Assembly: GCA_025360395.1 (NCBI GenBank)
Contig: JANYCH010000324.1
Coordinates: 1 to 13,187, forward strand
Length of the DNA stretch: 13,187 bases
DNA from: Cytophagales bacterium
Lineage (GTDB): Bacteria; Bacteroidota; Bacteroidia; Cytophagales; UBA9547
Direction of reading: 5' to 3'
Shown: piece by piece, positions 6,251-13,187 of the stretch
Position numbering within the stretch: position 1 is the stretch's first letter
How the letters are laid out: each line of letters starts with the position of its first letter
Position numbers and translations under genes: made by a program
The notes under the pieces: generated by a model
Seen by the model: only the letters and a program-made list of their open reading frames with translations
What the model was told of the DNA's origin: nothing
Database searches by the model: none

Positions 6251-7681
6251 CTATTTTGATGGTACTTTTTCCTTTTTTATATATCCCAGAATTTTTAACA
6301 TAGAATCACTTTCCTGCTCTTTGGCAAAAAGTTTAGTTATTACTTCCCCATCTTCATCTCTGTCAATCAAAACATGTTTTGGGGCAGGGATAAGACAATG
6401 CTGAATACCACCGTATCCACCAAGTGATTCCTGGTAAGCACCTGTGTGAAAAAATCCTATATATTGCTTCTTGGGGTCATTATCGTTTAGAACGGGCAAA
6501 TAAATATCAGCTGAATGGGCATCGGTATAATAATAATCCTGGCTATCGCATGTTAGGCCGCCTAGATGCACCTTTTTGTATTTTTTATCCCAATGGTTTA
6601 CAGCAAGCAAAATGAATTTCTGATTAATTCCCCACATGTCCGGAAGATTTGTGATAAATGATCCGTCAATCATGTACCAAACCTCTTTGTCATTTTGTAA
6701 TTTTTGGTCTAGCAAAGAATAAAGAACTGCTCCACTCTCTCCTACTGTAAACGAGCCGAATTCGGAAAAGATATTAGGTTCCGGTACCCCATTTTCTGTA
6801 CATACCTCTTTGATAGTATCTATAATCTGATCTACCATGAATTGGTAATTGTATTTAAATTCCAAACTTGTTTTTATTGGAAATCCACCACCAATATCAA
6901 TAGAATCAATTGTCGGGCAAATTTTCCTCAGTTCACAATAAGTATTTAAAAAGTCAGTAAGTTCTCCCCAATAATATGCGGTATCTTTTACCCCTGTATT
7001 GATGAAGAAATGAAGCATCTTAAGGGAAAACTTAGGATTGTTTTCTATTTTCTCCTTGTAAAGATTGATGATATCATTCTGTCTTACTCCTAAACGTGAA
7101 GTATAAAATTCAAACTTAGGCTCTTCATCTGAAGCGAACCTGATCCCTACATTACAGTGATTTGTTATGGCTGCATCGTAAGAATCTATCTCCCTGATGT
7201 TGTCAAGAATTGGGATAACGTTAGTAAACCCTTCATTGATAAGTTCGCTCACATATTGTAGGTACAATGGCCTTTTGTATCCATTACAAAGTATAAAAGT
7301 GTCTTTATCAATTTTTTTCTGGTTATATAGTTCCCTTAAAATAGGAATATCATAAGCAGAAGAGGTTTCGACATGCACGTCATTTTTCAATACTTCGTTT
7401 AAAACAAACTCAAAGTGTGAAGCTTTTGTACAGTAGCAATAAGTATAGGAGCCGTTATAATTGGATTTCTGCATTGCATTTTTGAAATAACGCTTAGCAT
7501 CCTGGATGTTATGGCCAATTTTAGGCAGGTATGTTAGTTTTAAAGGTGTTCCGTATTCTTTGATAATTTTCATCAAAGGGACCCCATGAAAATAAAGCTC
7601 ATTATTGATTACAGTAAACTCCTCTGTAGGAAAGTAAAAGGATTGTTCAATTAAGTCAATGTACCTGTCGCGTCTTGCCAT
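6251..7681 (-). CDS. speA: Arginine decarboxylase, short Bacteroidota type (PLP fold type III)
   Basis: A 476-residue PLP-dependent decarboxylase of the alanine-racemase/DAP decarboxylase fold. PLP-binding Lys86 lies in YCYCTKASHFEF; other fold-III landmarks are VGIRF (178-182), SRLGV (195-199), GGGFP (264-268, phosphate loop), SEFG (306-309) and LTCDSQD (376-382), with the Cys378 that in this superfamily completes the active site across the dimer; Tyr416 is in TGAYQESLGGYGG. It would convert arginine to agmatine, the first step of polyamine synthesis. It lacks the insert and C-terminal helical region of the proteobacterial enzyme (about 630-660 residues), as is normal for the form annotated in Bacteroidota. 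Related enzymes act on diaminopimelate or carboxynorspermidine, so the substrate is inferred. No agmatinase gene is adjacent. Confidence 0.82.
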   Translation of the reverse strand: MARRDRYIDLIEQSFYFPTEEFTVINNELYFHGVPLMKIIKEYGTPLKLTYLPKIGHNIQDAKRYFKNAMQKSNYNGSYTYCYCTKASHFEFVLNEVLKNDVHVETSSAYDIPILRELYNQKKIDKDTFILCNGYKRPLYLQYVSELINEGFTNVIPILDNIREIDSYDAAITNHCNVGIRFASDEEPKFEFYTSRLGVRQNDIINLYKEKIENNPKFSLKMLHFFINTGVKDTAYYWGELTDFLNTYCELRKICPTIDSIDIGGGFPIKTSLEFKYNYQFMVDQIIDTIKEVCTENGVPEPNIFSEFGSFTVGESGAVLYSLLDQKLQNDKEVWYMIDGSFITNLPDMWGINQKFILLAVNHWDKKYKKVHLGGLTCDSQDYYYTDAHSADIYLPVLNDNDPKKQYIGFFHTGAYQESLGGYGGIQHCLIPAPKHVLIDRDEDGEVITKLFAKEQESDSMLKILGYIKKEKVPSK

Positions 7682-7739
7682 TCTAAATATTATCGGAAAT
7701 ACAAAATTGGTTCAGAGAAAGATGTTAGACAAGCATTAA

Positions 7740-7747
7740 CAAAGTTA
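7740..7747 (-). promoter_or_regulatory. Candidate -7 element for speA
   Basis: On the minus strand this reads TAACTTTG, a full match to the Bacteroidota TAnnTTTG element, giving a leader of about 52 nt to the speA ATG at 7681. No clear -33 TTTG is seen at the usual spacing. The rest of the 141-bp gap up to the hydrolase stop contains only a small ATTTTC/GAAAAT inverted repeat (about 7767-7780) and nothing else I can name. Confidence 0.45.
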
Positions 7748-7822
7748 TATTACTGTTAACAACATAATTTTCCAGAAAATGGTATTAAGAAACGATAAAT
7801 TGGGTTTTATGGATTATTTAAA

Positions 7823-8584
7823 TCAGGAATTCAGGAAATGTATAACTGATTCAACAAATTCTTTTGGCTTTTCAGCTTGCACCCAATGCCCAGCCCCTGC
7901 AATGGTCTCAATCTTACTATTGGAAAATAAGGAGCTAATTATAACCCTGTCATCTTCTTGTATGTATCTTGATTTTTCCCCACGGAGAAATAATGTAGGT
8001 TTGTTAAATGGTCTTCCAGTATTTTCAGTGCCAATATTTTCAATATTTTTTATGATATCCTTTAAATTCATGCGCCAATCAAACCCTCCGGATTCTGTTC
8101 TATATAAGTTTTTCAACAAGAACTGCCTTACGCCTACTTCGGGCAAATGAGGTAACATGGCTGCTTCCGCTTGTTCCCTTGATTTAAGGTTAACCAGATC
8201 AACAGCACTTAATCCAGCAATAACATCCTGATGGTGAGGTGTATAATATCTGGGAGAAATATCAACAACTATAAGCTTTGAGACAAGGTCAGGATGGGTT
8301 AGTGCCAATTGTATGGCTGTTTTACCACCCATTGAATGGCCGAGAACAAAAGGGCTATCTAAATTATACCCTTCAATAAATTCAACCAAATCGGCTGTCA
8401 TTGAAGGATACGAATGTTCTGCGGAGTGTGGGGAGCGTCCATGATTACGCTGATCAAGGACAAAAACCTGAAAGTTTTCAGCCAAAGGCTTAGTGACTGT
8501 TACCCAATTATCTCCGGAACCAAACAAACCATGAAGTATTATTAATGGTCTACCTTCTCCTGCCTGTCTGAAATTAAGCTTCAT
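7823..8584 (-). CDS. Alpha/beta hydrolase, YbfF-like esterase
   Basis: A 253-residue single-domain alpha/beta hydrolase of normal length. Oxyanion-hole segment HGLFGSGDNW (residues 18-27), conserved LDQRNHGRSPHS (43-54), nucleophile elbow GHSMGG with Ser84, and His233 in GAGHW are all present. Asp108 in VVDISP is the likely catalytic acid, by analogy with E. coli YbfF, whose HG(L)FGS, RNHGxS and VDISP motifs it shares. The protein should be a cytoplasmic esterase or thioesterase; the natural substrate is unknown. It starts 12 bp after the TPR gene on the same strand and is probably co-transcribed with it, with no clear functional tie. Confidence 0.93.
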   Translation of the reverse strand: MKLNFRQAGEGRPLIILHGLFGSGDNWVTVTKPLAENFQVFVLDQRNHGRSPHSAEHSYPSMTADLVEFIEGYNLDSPFVLGHSMGGKTAIQLALTHPDLVSKLIVVDISPRYYTPHHQDVIAGLSAVDLVNLKSREQAEAAMLPHLPEVGVRQFLLKNLYRTESGGFDWRMNLKDIIKNIENIGTENTGRPFNKPTLFLRGEKSRYIQEDDRVIISSLFSNSKIETIAGAGHWVQAEKPKEFVESVIHFLNS

Positions 8585-8596
8585 TCAAGGAAGAAT

Positions 8597-9730
8597 TTAC
8601 TTACATATTTTATTGATGTCGGCAAGAGCTTCTTTCATTCCAAAATGTAAGGCAGAACGGAAATCATCGCAAGCCGCCTGTTTATTTTTGAGCTGTATTT
8701 TGCACTGGCCACGGTAATAAAATGCAGCAGGCTCTTTAGGATTCATTTTCAATGCCGCATTGAAATCTTCAAGAGCGCCTTTATAATCTTTCAATTCCAT
8801 CCTTATCTGAGCCCTATTTTGGTATGCAGACGGCTCATTGGGTGTCAGATTTATTACTTTGTTATAATCCTCATAAGCACCTTTAAAATCATTCATAAAA
8901 GTTTTGGCCACTCCACGGTTATTATAAGCTTGAACTTTATCAGGAATTAATTCAATTGCACTCGTAAGGTCTTCTATAGACCCTTTATTGTCATTTGCCT
9001 CACTTTTCGCATTTCCCCTGTTATTATAATATTCATAAAGATTGGATTTCGGGTCAATTGTGGCCATTTCTATTGCTTTGCTATAATCCTGAATTGCACC
9101 AGGAAAATCCTTCATGCTATATTTTATATGCCCACGGGCATTATAAGCTCTGGAACTTTGTGGAAACCTTGATATTGCAGCGGTTATGTCTTTTAATGCA
9201 TTTGGATAATCTTTTAAAAAGCCTTTTGCTTCACATTTTTTGATATATGCATCTTCATCATTAGGATTAACCTTTATGGCAAGATCGAATTCATTTATAG
9301 CTTCTTTATAGCTTTTAGAGGAGAAATACGCATATCCGTTGAAAAAATTTATATTAGAATCTCCTGGGGCAAGTCTCAATACTTTAGCAAAATCCTCGTG
9401 GGCACCTGTAAAATTTCCAGTAACAGACCGGACATAACCTCTTGTAATCAATGCTTCATTAAATGCTGCATTTATTTGAATTGCGTTATCAAGAAACACA
9501 AGGGCACTATCTAATTTACCTGCACCATAATAAGCCTTTCCCATACAAAATACAGCATCCTGATTTTTGTTGTTTTCTTCTAACATTTTTTTGCAAATAC
9601 TTAGGGAAGGAATGTAATGTACCCTTTCAAAACGGTTTTTACAGGCATCAAAAAACGATTCGATAGGTTGGGATATAGAATCGAAAGAAATGATTAAAGG
9701 TAAAATAATAGCAATGATCCTATTATTCAT
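8597..9730 (-). CDS. Secreted tetratricopeptide repeat protein
   Basis: A 377-residue protein with an N-terminal signal peptide (about residues 1-20, MNNRIIAIILPLIISFDSIS) and roughly nine 34-residue TPR units from about residue 57 to 366. Well-formed units include the ones around 91-124, 193-226, 265-298 and 299-332, with the family pattern of AYxNRG, a DYKGAxxDF core and Ala at position 20. The unit near 227-264 has a short insertion (ATIDPKSNLYEY). The end, QAACDDFRSALHFGMKEA, is the usual capping repeat of Bacteroidota TPR proteins. It would work as a protein-binding scaffold in the periplasm or at the envelope; no partner can be named. A 102-bp spacer precedes it, and the hydrolase gene follows after 12 bp. 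Confidence 0.93.
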   Translation of the reverse strand: MNNRIIAIILPLIISFDSISQPIESFFDACKNRFERVHYIPSLSICKKMLEENNKNQDAVFCMGKAYYGAGKLDSALVFLDNAIQINAAFNEALITRGYVRSVTGNFTGAHEDFAKVLRLAPGDSNINFFNGYAYFSSKSYKEAINEFDLAIKVNPNDEDAYIKKCEAKGFLKDYPNALKDITAAISRFPQSSRAYNARGHIKYSMKDFPGAIQDYSKAIEMATIDPKSNLYEYYNNRGNAKSEANDNKGSIEDLTSAIELIPDKVQAYNNRGVAKTFMNDFKGAYEDYNKVINLTPNEPSAYQNRAQIRMELKDYKGALEDFNAALKMNPKEPAAFYYRGQCKIQLKNKQAACDDFRSALHFGMKEALADINKICK

Positions 9731-9832
9731 AAGCTGTGGATTTTAGTAATACAATTATCGGAATTTTTTCTGTTGCGTCCTTGTCAATTTTTTAATAAGA
9801 ATGCCATTACAAAATATTTCATAAAAAAATTA

Positions 9833-10411
9833 CTATTTCTCCTCGTTTCTAATAACCGTTGTGATTTCATTGAGTTTATTTACTTTATACTCAAAGTCTC
9901 CTTTCAACTTTTCCCTCACAGCCTTCAAATTATTTAATAGATTTTGAGTTCCTTCAGGGATTATTTCTTCAAACATTTCTCTTAATCGTTTGGCCATAGT
10001 AGGAGATTGACCATTTGTAGAAATGGCAATTTTTAAATCGCCTTTTTTAACCACCGAACTTAAATAGAAGTCGCACAAATCTGGTGTATCAGCAATGTTG
10101 GATAAAATTTTGCGGCTCTTAGCGGCGTTTCGCACCTGAATATTAACCTCTTTGATACTGGTTCCGGCTATAACAAGATCCATATGTTCCAGGTCACTAT
10201 CCTCAAAAACCTTATATACCAAAATAACATTGGGGAAATCTGAGGATAAACTTACGATCTCCTCCTTAATTTCTGGAGCAACTAACTTGATTTTTGCTTC
10301 AGGTGAGTTAGTAAGCACGGCTGTTATCTTCTCCAGGCCCACGTATCCCCCACCTACAATTAAAGTATTTAGATTTTCTAGTTTCAGAAAAATTGGAAAC
10401 AGGTTATTCAT
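9833..10411 (-). CDS. Precorrin-2 dehydrogenase / sirohydrochlorin ferrochelatase (Met8p/CysG N-terminal type)
   Basis: A 192-residue protein corresponding to yeast Met8p and the N-terminal half of CysG, without the methyltransferase domain. It oxidises precorrin-2 to sirohydrochlorin with NAD and probably inserts Fe2+ to make siroheme, the cofactor of assimilatory sulfite and nitrite reductases. Visible: FPIFLKLENLNTLIVGGG (residues 5-22) with the dinucleotide-binding GGGYVGLEK (20-28); NIADTPDLCDFYLSS (105-119), where Asp108 aligns with the catalytic Asp of CysG; and the STNGQSPTMAKRLRE segment (131-145). The C-terminus is a short helical tail. A separate uroporphyrinogen-III methyltransferase is needed and is not in the window. 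The ATG lies 1 nt after the histidine kinase stop, so translational coupling is likely. Confidence 0.92.
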   Translation of the reverse strand: MNNLFPIFLKLENLNTLIVGGGYVGLEKITAVLTNSPEAKIKLVAPEIKEEIVSLSSDFPNVILVYKVFEDSDLEHMDLVIAGTSIKEVNIQVRNAAKSRKILSNIADTPDLCDFYLSSVVKKGDLKIAISTNGQSPTMAKRLREMFEEIIPEGTQNLLNNLKAVREKLKGDFEYKVNKLNEITTVIRNEEK

Positions 10412-10412
10412 A

Positions 10413-11504
10413 TTAACGTTTCTGATCGACTGATCTTAAGTAAATCTGGAATTCTGAACCTTTACCTAAATTGCTTTCAACGACTATATAACCTCCATTA
10501 TTATCGACTATTTTTTTCAACAGATAAAGTCCAATTCCTGTTCCCTCAACATGTTTTTCCAAACGGGTAAATTGGGTGAAAATAAAATCCTTTTTATCTT
10601 CTGCAATTCCTAAACCATTGTCCTTAACTGTTATCTTAATAAAATTCTTTTCTTTTTCAGTGGTAATGGAAATATTAGGAATTCTTTCTTTTGACCTATA
10701 TTTTATTGAATTACTTAAAAGATTATATACAATACTTCGTAAGTTTTTCCGTGAGAAACTCATTTCCTCTACTTGCAAATCTAGATGAATTTTCGTGTTG
10801 CTTGTTTCTATCTGATCTTTTAAGATTAATTTAACTTCTTTAAATATGGTTGGAAAATTAACCATTTCAATATTTTCCTGATAGTTCCCTTCAATCTTGG
10901 TTATTTCTGTGAGTTCGTCAATAATACTTCTCATTGACTTTACAGATGTATCCAGCATTTCTGTTACATTTTTATGATCATCCTCATCTTCCCAGTTATT
11001 CAAAGCATCTATTAAAGATTCTATATTGGCAAGAGGAGCTTTTAAGTCATGTGATACAGAATAAATAAAGGTTTCATGTGCAGAATTGAGCATTTCTAAC
11101 TCTTTCATGTCTCTGATCCTATCTGTTACATCTATGAAAGTAATTATCACACCATTGGCTTTGTTAACTTTATAATCTATATAAGGAATAATATTCATTT
11201 GAAACCATCTGGAATCAGTGGTTTGGATTTCTTTTTCCAAAATATCGCCAGTTTCAATTACCTCATTAATATTCTCCATTATAGTAGAATACCTGATATT
11301 ATCAACCAAATCTTCCATTGGTTGCCCAATGTGCTCCTTAGTAAACTGAAATTGTTTCATCGCAGGAGGTGTATACTTCCTGAGTATGAGGTTAGAATCC
11401 ACAAAAAGTTGGGGAATAATTGTATTTCGAAAATAATTTTCTAACTCCTCGTTAAGCTCAATTAACTTGGATATCTTTTTAATTTCTTGAGGAGAATTAT
11501 TCAT
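10413..11504 (-). CDS. Soluble PAS domain sensor histidine kinase
   Basis: A 363-residue histidine kinase without membrane segments. A PAS domain covers about residues 18-130; its NTIIPQLFVDSNLILRKYTP and IGQPMEDL segments resemble the PAS domain that follows the CheB/CheR part in fused chemotaxis-like kinases. HisKA follows (about 141-205) with H-box FIYSVSHDLKAPLAN and phospho-accepting His152. The ATPase domain has N-box NLLSNSIKY (261-269), G1 box DNGLGI (295-300), F-box FIFTQFTRL and G2 box GTGIGLYLLKK (321-331). All catalytic residues are present. No ligand for the PAS domain is evident and no response regulator gene is adjacent, so the partner is elsewhere. The siroheme synthase gene starts 1 nt after its stop, so both are in one transcript. 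Confidence 0.93.
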   Translation of the reverse strand: MNNSPQEIKKISKLIELNEELENYFRNTIIPQLFVDSNLILRKYTPPAMKQFQFTKEHIGQPMEDLVDNIRYSTIMENINEVIETGDILEKEIQTTDSRWFQMNIIPYIDYKVNKANGVIITFIDVTDRIRDMKELEMLNSAHETFIYSVSHDLKAPLANIESLIDALNNWEDEDDHKNVTEMLDTSVKSMRSIIDELTEITKIEGNYQENIEMVNFPTIFKEVKLILKDQIETSNTKIHLDLQVEEMSFSRKNLRSIVYNLLSNSIKYRSKERIPNISITTEKEKNFIKITVKDNGLGIAEDKKDFIFTQFTRLEKHVEGTGIGLYLLKKIVDNNGGYIVVESNLGKGSEFQIYLRSVDQKR

Positions 11505-11583
11505 TTTTTTGGCTAATTAATTATATTACTTAACCTGCAGGACAATAATAATTAAAAAAAAGATGATAAACTTCTAAAAATTA

Positions 11584-11605
11584 AAGCTGGCTTTTAGGCC
11601 AGCTT
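11584..11605 (-). terminator. Intrinsic terminator after the Mla cassette
   Basis: An 8-bp perfect GC-containing stem AAGCTGGC / GCCAGCTT with a 6-nt loop. On the minus strand it is followed by TAATTTTTAG, giving a U-rich tail. It lies about 30 bp past the stop of the last Mla-cassette gene and before the histidine kinase gene, so it separates the two minus-strand operons. On the plus strand the following AATTTTAT is a poorer tail, and no plus-strand gene ends here. Confidence 0.8.
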
Positions 11606-11634
11606 AATTTTATAAATATGGATGTAAATGAATA

Positions 11635-12186
11635 CTACTTTTCTATTTGCTGTCTCATGCACCATAATTGGTCTTCATGTAAAGCCAATTGCTGTCGTAA
11701 GAAATGGAATACATCAGGAAAATCAGATTCGTTAAAAGAAATAAATATTCCCACAATTTGCTCTTTCAAATCAAGATGCAACCTTACAATTTCTTTAGCT
11801 CTGTCTACCCATCCAGTGTAGCTTATAACTTCACAAGGAGTTACTATGCTTGCAATATTGATGCTGGAGTTTTCAAGATCCCTAATATGAAGGGTGTAAT
11901 GATTTATAGTAGTCATTAAATCATCAGAAAAAACCTCGCAACAATCAATAACTTCATTGAAAGCTGGCCTTTTAAGAGTGTTAGCAAGAAATTTCAATTT
12001 CAACATCAGTTGGTATTCATTGTTTGCCAATCCTTTTAACCTATTTGACAATTGTTGCTTATACAATGTTTTAGATTGTAAACCAGAATCATATTTAGAT
12101 ACAGTTCCAGTTGCTGGGGATTTGACTAACATTGAAGCCTTCATCTGAGATAAATTTATATTTATCATCCAAAATAATGATGCCAT
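11635..12186 (-). CDS. Uncharacterised helical protein attached to the Mla cassette
   Basis: A 183-residue protein I do not recognise. It begins 2 nt after the mlaD stop (TAG GA ATG), so it is very probably translated with mlaD, and an intrinsic terminator follows about 30 bp beyond its stop. Met7, Met15 or Met19 are possible alternative starts; residues 1-35 are poorly structured in appearance. The rest reads as four or five amphipathic helices (about 40-70, 74-100, 102-114, 124-151, 156-182), with scattered His and Cys (CC at 82-83, H96, H100, H137, H161, H170, C176) but no known metal-binding pattern I can assign. It has no signal peptide and no membrane helix. The gene is real by context and codon use; a function in lipid transport is only a guess from position. 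Confidence 0.75.
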   Translation of the reverse strand: MASLFWMININLSQMKASMLVKSPATGTVSKYDSGLQSKTLYKQQLSNRLKGLANNEYQLMLKLKFLANTLKRPAFNEVIDCCEVFSDDLMTTINHYTLHIRDLENSSINIASIVTPCEVISYTGWVDRAKEIVRLHLDLKEQIVGIFISFNESDFPDVFHFLRQQLALHEDQLWCMRQQIEK

Positions 12187-12188
12187 TC

Positions 12189-12947
12189 CTATTTTATTGA
12201 GTCATTTTTCTCCTTATGTTTTTTAAAGATGTTCAAAATCTTTCTTTCTTTCTTCTCTCCTGCTGAGTCAGTTTTTTCACCTTTTGCTTTCTTTTTATAA
12301 TAACCTCTTAGCAAGAAACTGTGTTTTGCTGCTTCCATGTTTTCCGAAAGCCCTCCAGAGGCACTTTTAAGGTTGTTTACAACGCCCTCAATATTGTCGG
12401 CAAATCTTTCATCATTAAGTATGCGTCCTATAATTCCCTTTTTAGAGTTCATTTTCACACTGATGTCGGCAATATTGGAGGTTATTCTTTCTGCGTTATA
12501 TGCAGTCCTTGAAAGGCTTGCAAGCAATTTTCCTGTGTCGAGTGGTTTTATGGTTGACAATAATGCACCATCCTTTACAATGGTTGTGTCGGGAGTACCT
12601 TTCACTATGTTTATTACTTTATCGCCCATTAAGCCATCAGAACCGATTGACAATTGTGCATCGCTTTTAATAAATTTCTGGGCTTCCTTCTCTACAATTA
12701 GTGAAACCTTAACTAAACTGTCACTAATGATTTCGACAGAAGTGACTGTTCCTACCTTTATACCCGCCAGGCGGACATTATTTCCTTCTGTCAACCCACT
12801 TACATCCCCAAACATTCCGTTTAATGTTATAGTGGAGGAAAAGAGATTTTTATTCTTCCCAATAAAGAATAAAAAAAACAGCAGTACTAATATACCGGCA
12901 GCGACAAACGCGCCTAATTTCCATTTTGAAGTCGTAGATTCTTTCAT
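12189..12947 (-). CDS. mlaD: MCE/MlaD family lipid transport protein
   Basis: A 252-residue MlaD-like protein: short cytoplasmic N-terminus, one membrane anchor (about residues 11-29, GAFVAAGILVLLFFLFFIG), then a single MCE domain (about 37-115) with VSGLTEGNNVRLAGIKVGTV (49-68) and the IKSDAQLSIGSDGLMGDKVI stretch (93-112). A helical segment follows (about 137-205), then the FLLRGYYKKK motif (211-220) often seen in Bacteroidota MCE proteins, and a Lys-rich tail. MCE proteins form hexameric rings that pass phospholipids across the periplasm, working with an MlaE permease and MlaF ATPase. The ATPase gene lies 12 bp upstream on the same strand; the permease is expected beyond the right edge. 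The long plus-strand reading frame opposite this gene is a shadow. Confidence 0.95.
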   Translation of the reverse strand: MKESTTSKWKLGAFVAAGILVLLFFLFFIGKNKNLFSSTITLNGMFGDVSGLTEGNNVRLAGIKVGTVTSVEIISDSLVKVSLIVEKEAQKFIKSDAQLSIGSDGLMGDKVINIVKGTPDTTIVKDGALLSTIKPLDTGKLLASLSRTAYNAERITSNIADISVKMNSKKGIIGRILNDERFADNIEGVVNNLKSASGGLSENMEAAKHSFLLRGYYKKKAKGEKTDSAGEKKERKILNIFKKHKEKNDSIK

Positions 12948-12959
12948 GTTAAGCTATTA

Positions 12960-13187
12960 TTAAGAAGTGAAAAAAGATTTTATAAATTGGTCCTGGGAAT
13001 TTTTTAGTTCGTCATAAGTTCCTTCAGCAATATCCTTACCTTCATTTAGGATAATTATTCTGTTGGAAGTTAATTTTGCACATTCCATATCGTGTGTTAT
13101 GATAATGGCGCTCGTTTTAAACTTCTCCTGAAGAGAGAGAATTAACTCACTTATTTCACGAGAAGTAATTGTATCAAGACCGGTTGT
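12960..13187 (-). CDS. mlaF: ABC transporter ATP-binding protein, MlaF type (partial, C-terminal 75 residues)
   Basis: An open frame enters from the right edge and ends with TAA at 12960-12962; the start and the Walker A, signature and Walker B motifs lie outside the window. The visible 75 residues begin TTGLDTITSREISELI, containing the D-loop (GLD), and continue with the H-loop ATPase switch IITHDME and then RIIILNEGKDIAEGTYDEL, the usual C-terminal strand and turn of ABC ATPases. The TGLDTITS wording and the mlaD gene 12 bp downstream point to the MlaF subunit that powers lipid transport. The broader identification as an ABC ATPase is very secure; MlaF rests largely on context. Confidence 0.9.
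   Translation of the reverse strand, partial: TTGLDTITSREISELILSLQEKFKTSAIIITHDMECAKLTSNRIIILNEGKDIAEGTYDELKNSQDQFIKSFFTS

Noticed and set aside
7779..8150. A 123-codon plus-strand open frame opposite the alpha/beta hydrolase.
   Set aside because: It lies mostly antisense to a conserved hydrolase gene with intact catalytic residues; no independent coding signal.
8995..9666. Repetitive plus-strand frames over the TPR gene region, considered as separate small genes or a DNA repeat array.
   Set aside because: They are shadows of the protein-level TPR periodicity on the minus strand; the DNA repeats are too diverged to be a tandem array.
12337..12963. A 208-codon plus-strand open frame opposite mlaD.
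   Set aside because: It is fully antisense to a well-conserved MCE protein, has no family-like sequence, and arises from the codon use of the minus-strand gene.
1..13187. CRISPR array, tRNA, rRNA, riboswitch, insertion sequence or prophage.
   Set aside because: No regularly spaced repeats, no cloverleaf or rRNA motifs, and no transposase, integrase or phage protein were recognised on either strand.

Overview
The window looks like chromosomal DNA from a low-GC member of the Bacteroidota. A Cytophaga/Flexibacter-type lineage is likely, but the order cannot be fixed from this sequence. The evidence is the typical Bacteroidota gene set (a DUF3098 protein paired with UppP, a short arginine decarboxylase, an MCE/Mla-type cassette), candidate promoters with the phylum's TAnnTTTG -7 element, few clear Shine-Dalgarno sequences and AT-rich intergenic spacers. 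It reads as ordinary core-genome DNA. I see no insertion sequence, phage gene, integrase, tRNA, rRNA or CRISPR array, and no gene-free stretch longer than about 260 bases.

Left part (1-2592, minus strand): a circularly permuted ATP-grasp protein followed by an alpha-E (DUF403) protein. The two families recur together in predicted amidoligase/peptide-forming clusters whose product is unknown. Usual further partners (transglutaminase-like protein, proteasome-like peptidase) are not in view and could lie beyond the left edge. A divergent intergenic region (2593-2847) with three perfect inverted repeats separates this pair from a plus-strand operon (2848-5076): yjbQ, lemA, a soluble TPM protein and a secreted, membrane-anchored TPM protein with a Gly-rich tail.

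Middle (5211-9730, minus strand, converging on the TPM operon): in transcription order, a TPR protein and a YbfF-like alpha/beta hydrolase (12 bp apart); then arginine decarboxylase (speA type) behind its own candidate promoter; then DUF3098 and uppP (4-bp overlap) behind another candidate promoter. UppP recycles the undecaprenyl carrier for peptidoglycan synthesis, and SpeA starts polyamine synthesis.

Right part (9833-13187, minus strand): a soluble PAS histidine kinase is followed after 1 nt by a Met8p/CysG-N-like siroheme synthase. Upstream, and separated from them by a good intrinsic terminator, is an Mla-type lipid transport cassette: the C-terminal end of the ATPase (cut by the window edge), the MlaD-like MCE protein, and a small uncharacterised protein starting 2 nt after mlaD.

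The most interesting items are the ATP-grasp/alpha-E pair, the palindrome-rich divergent promoter region, the unknown protein attached to the Mla cassette, and the coupling of a histidine kinase to siroheme synthesis. None is clearly a new system on sequence alone.
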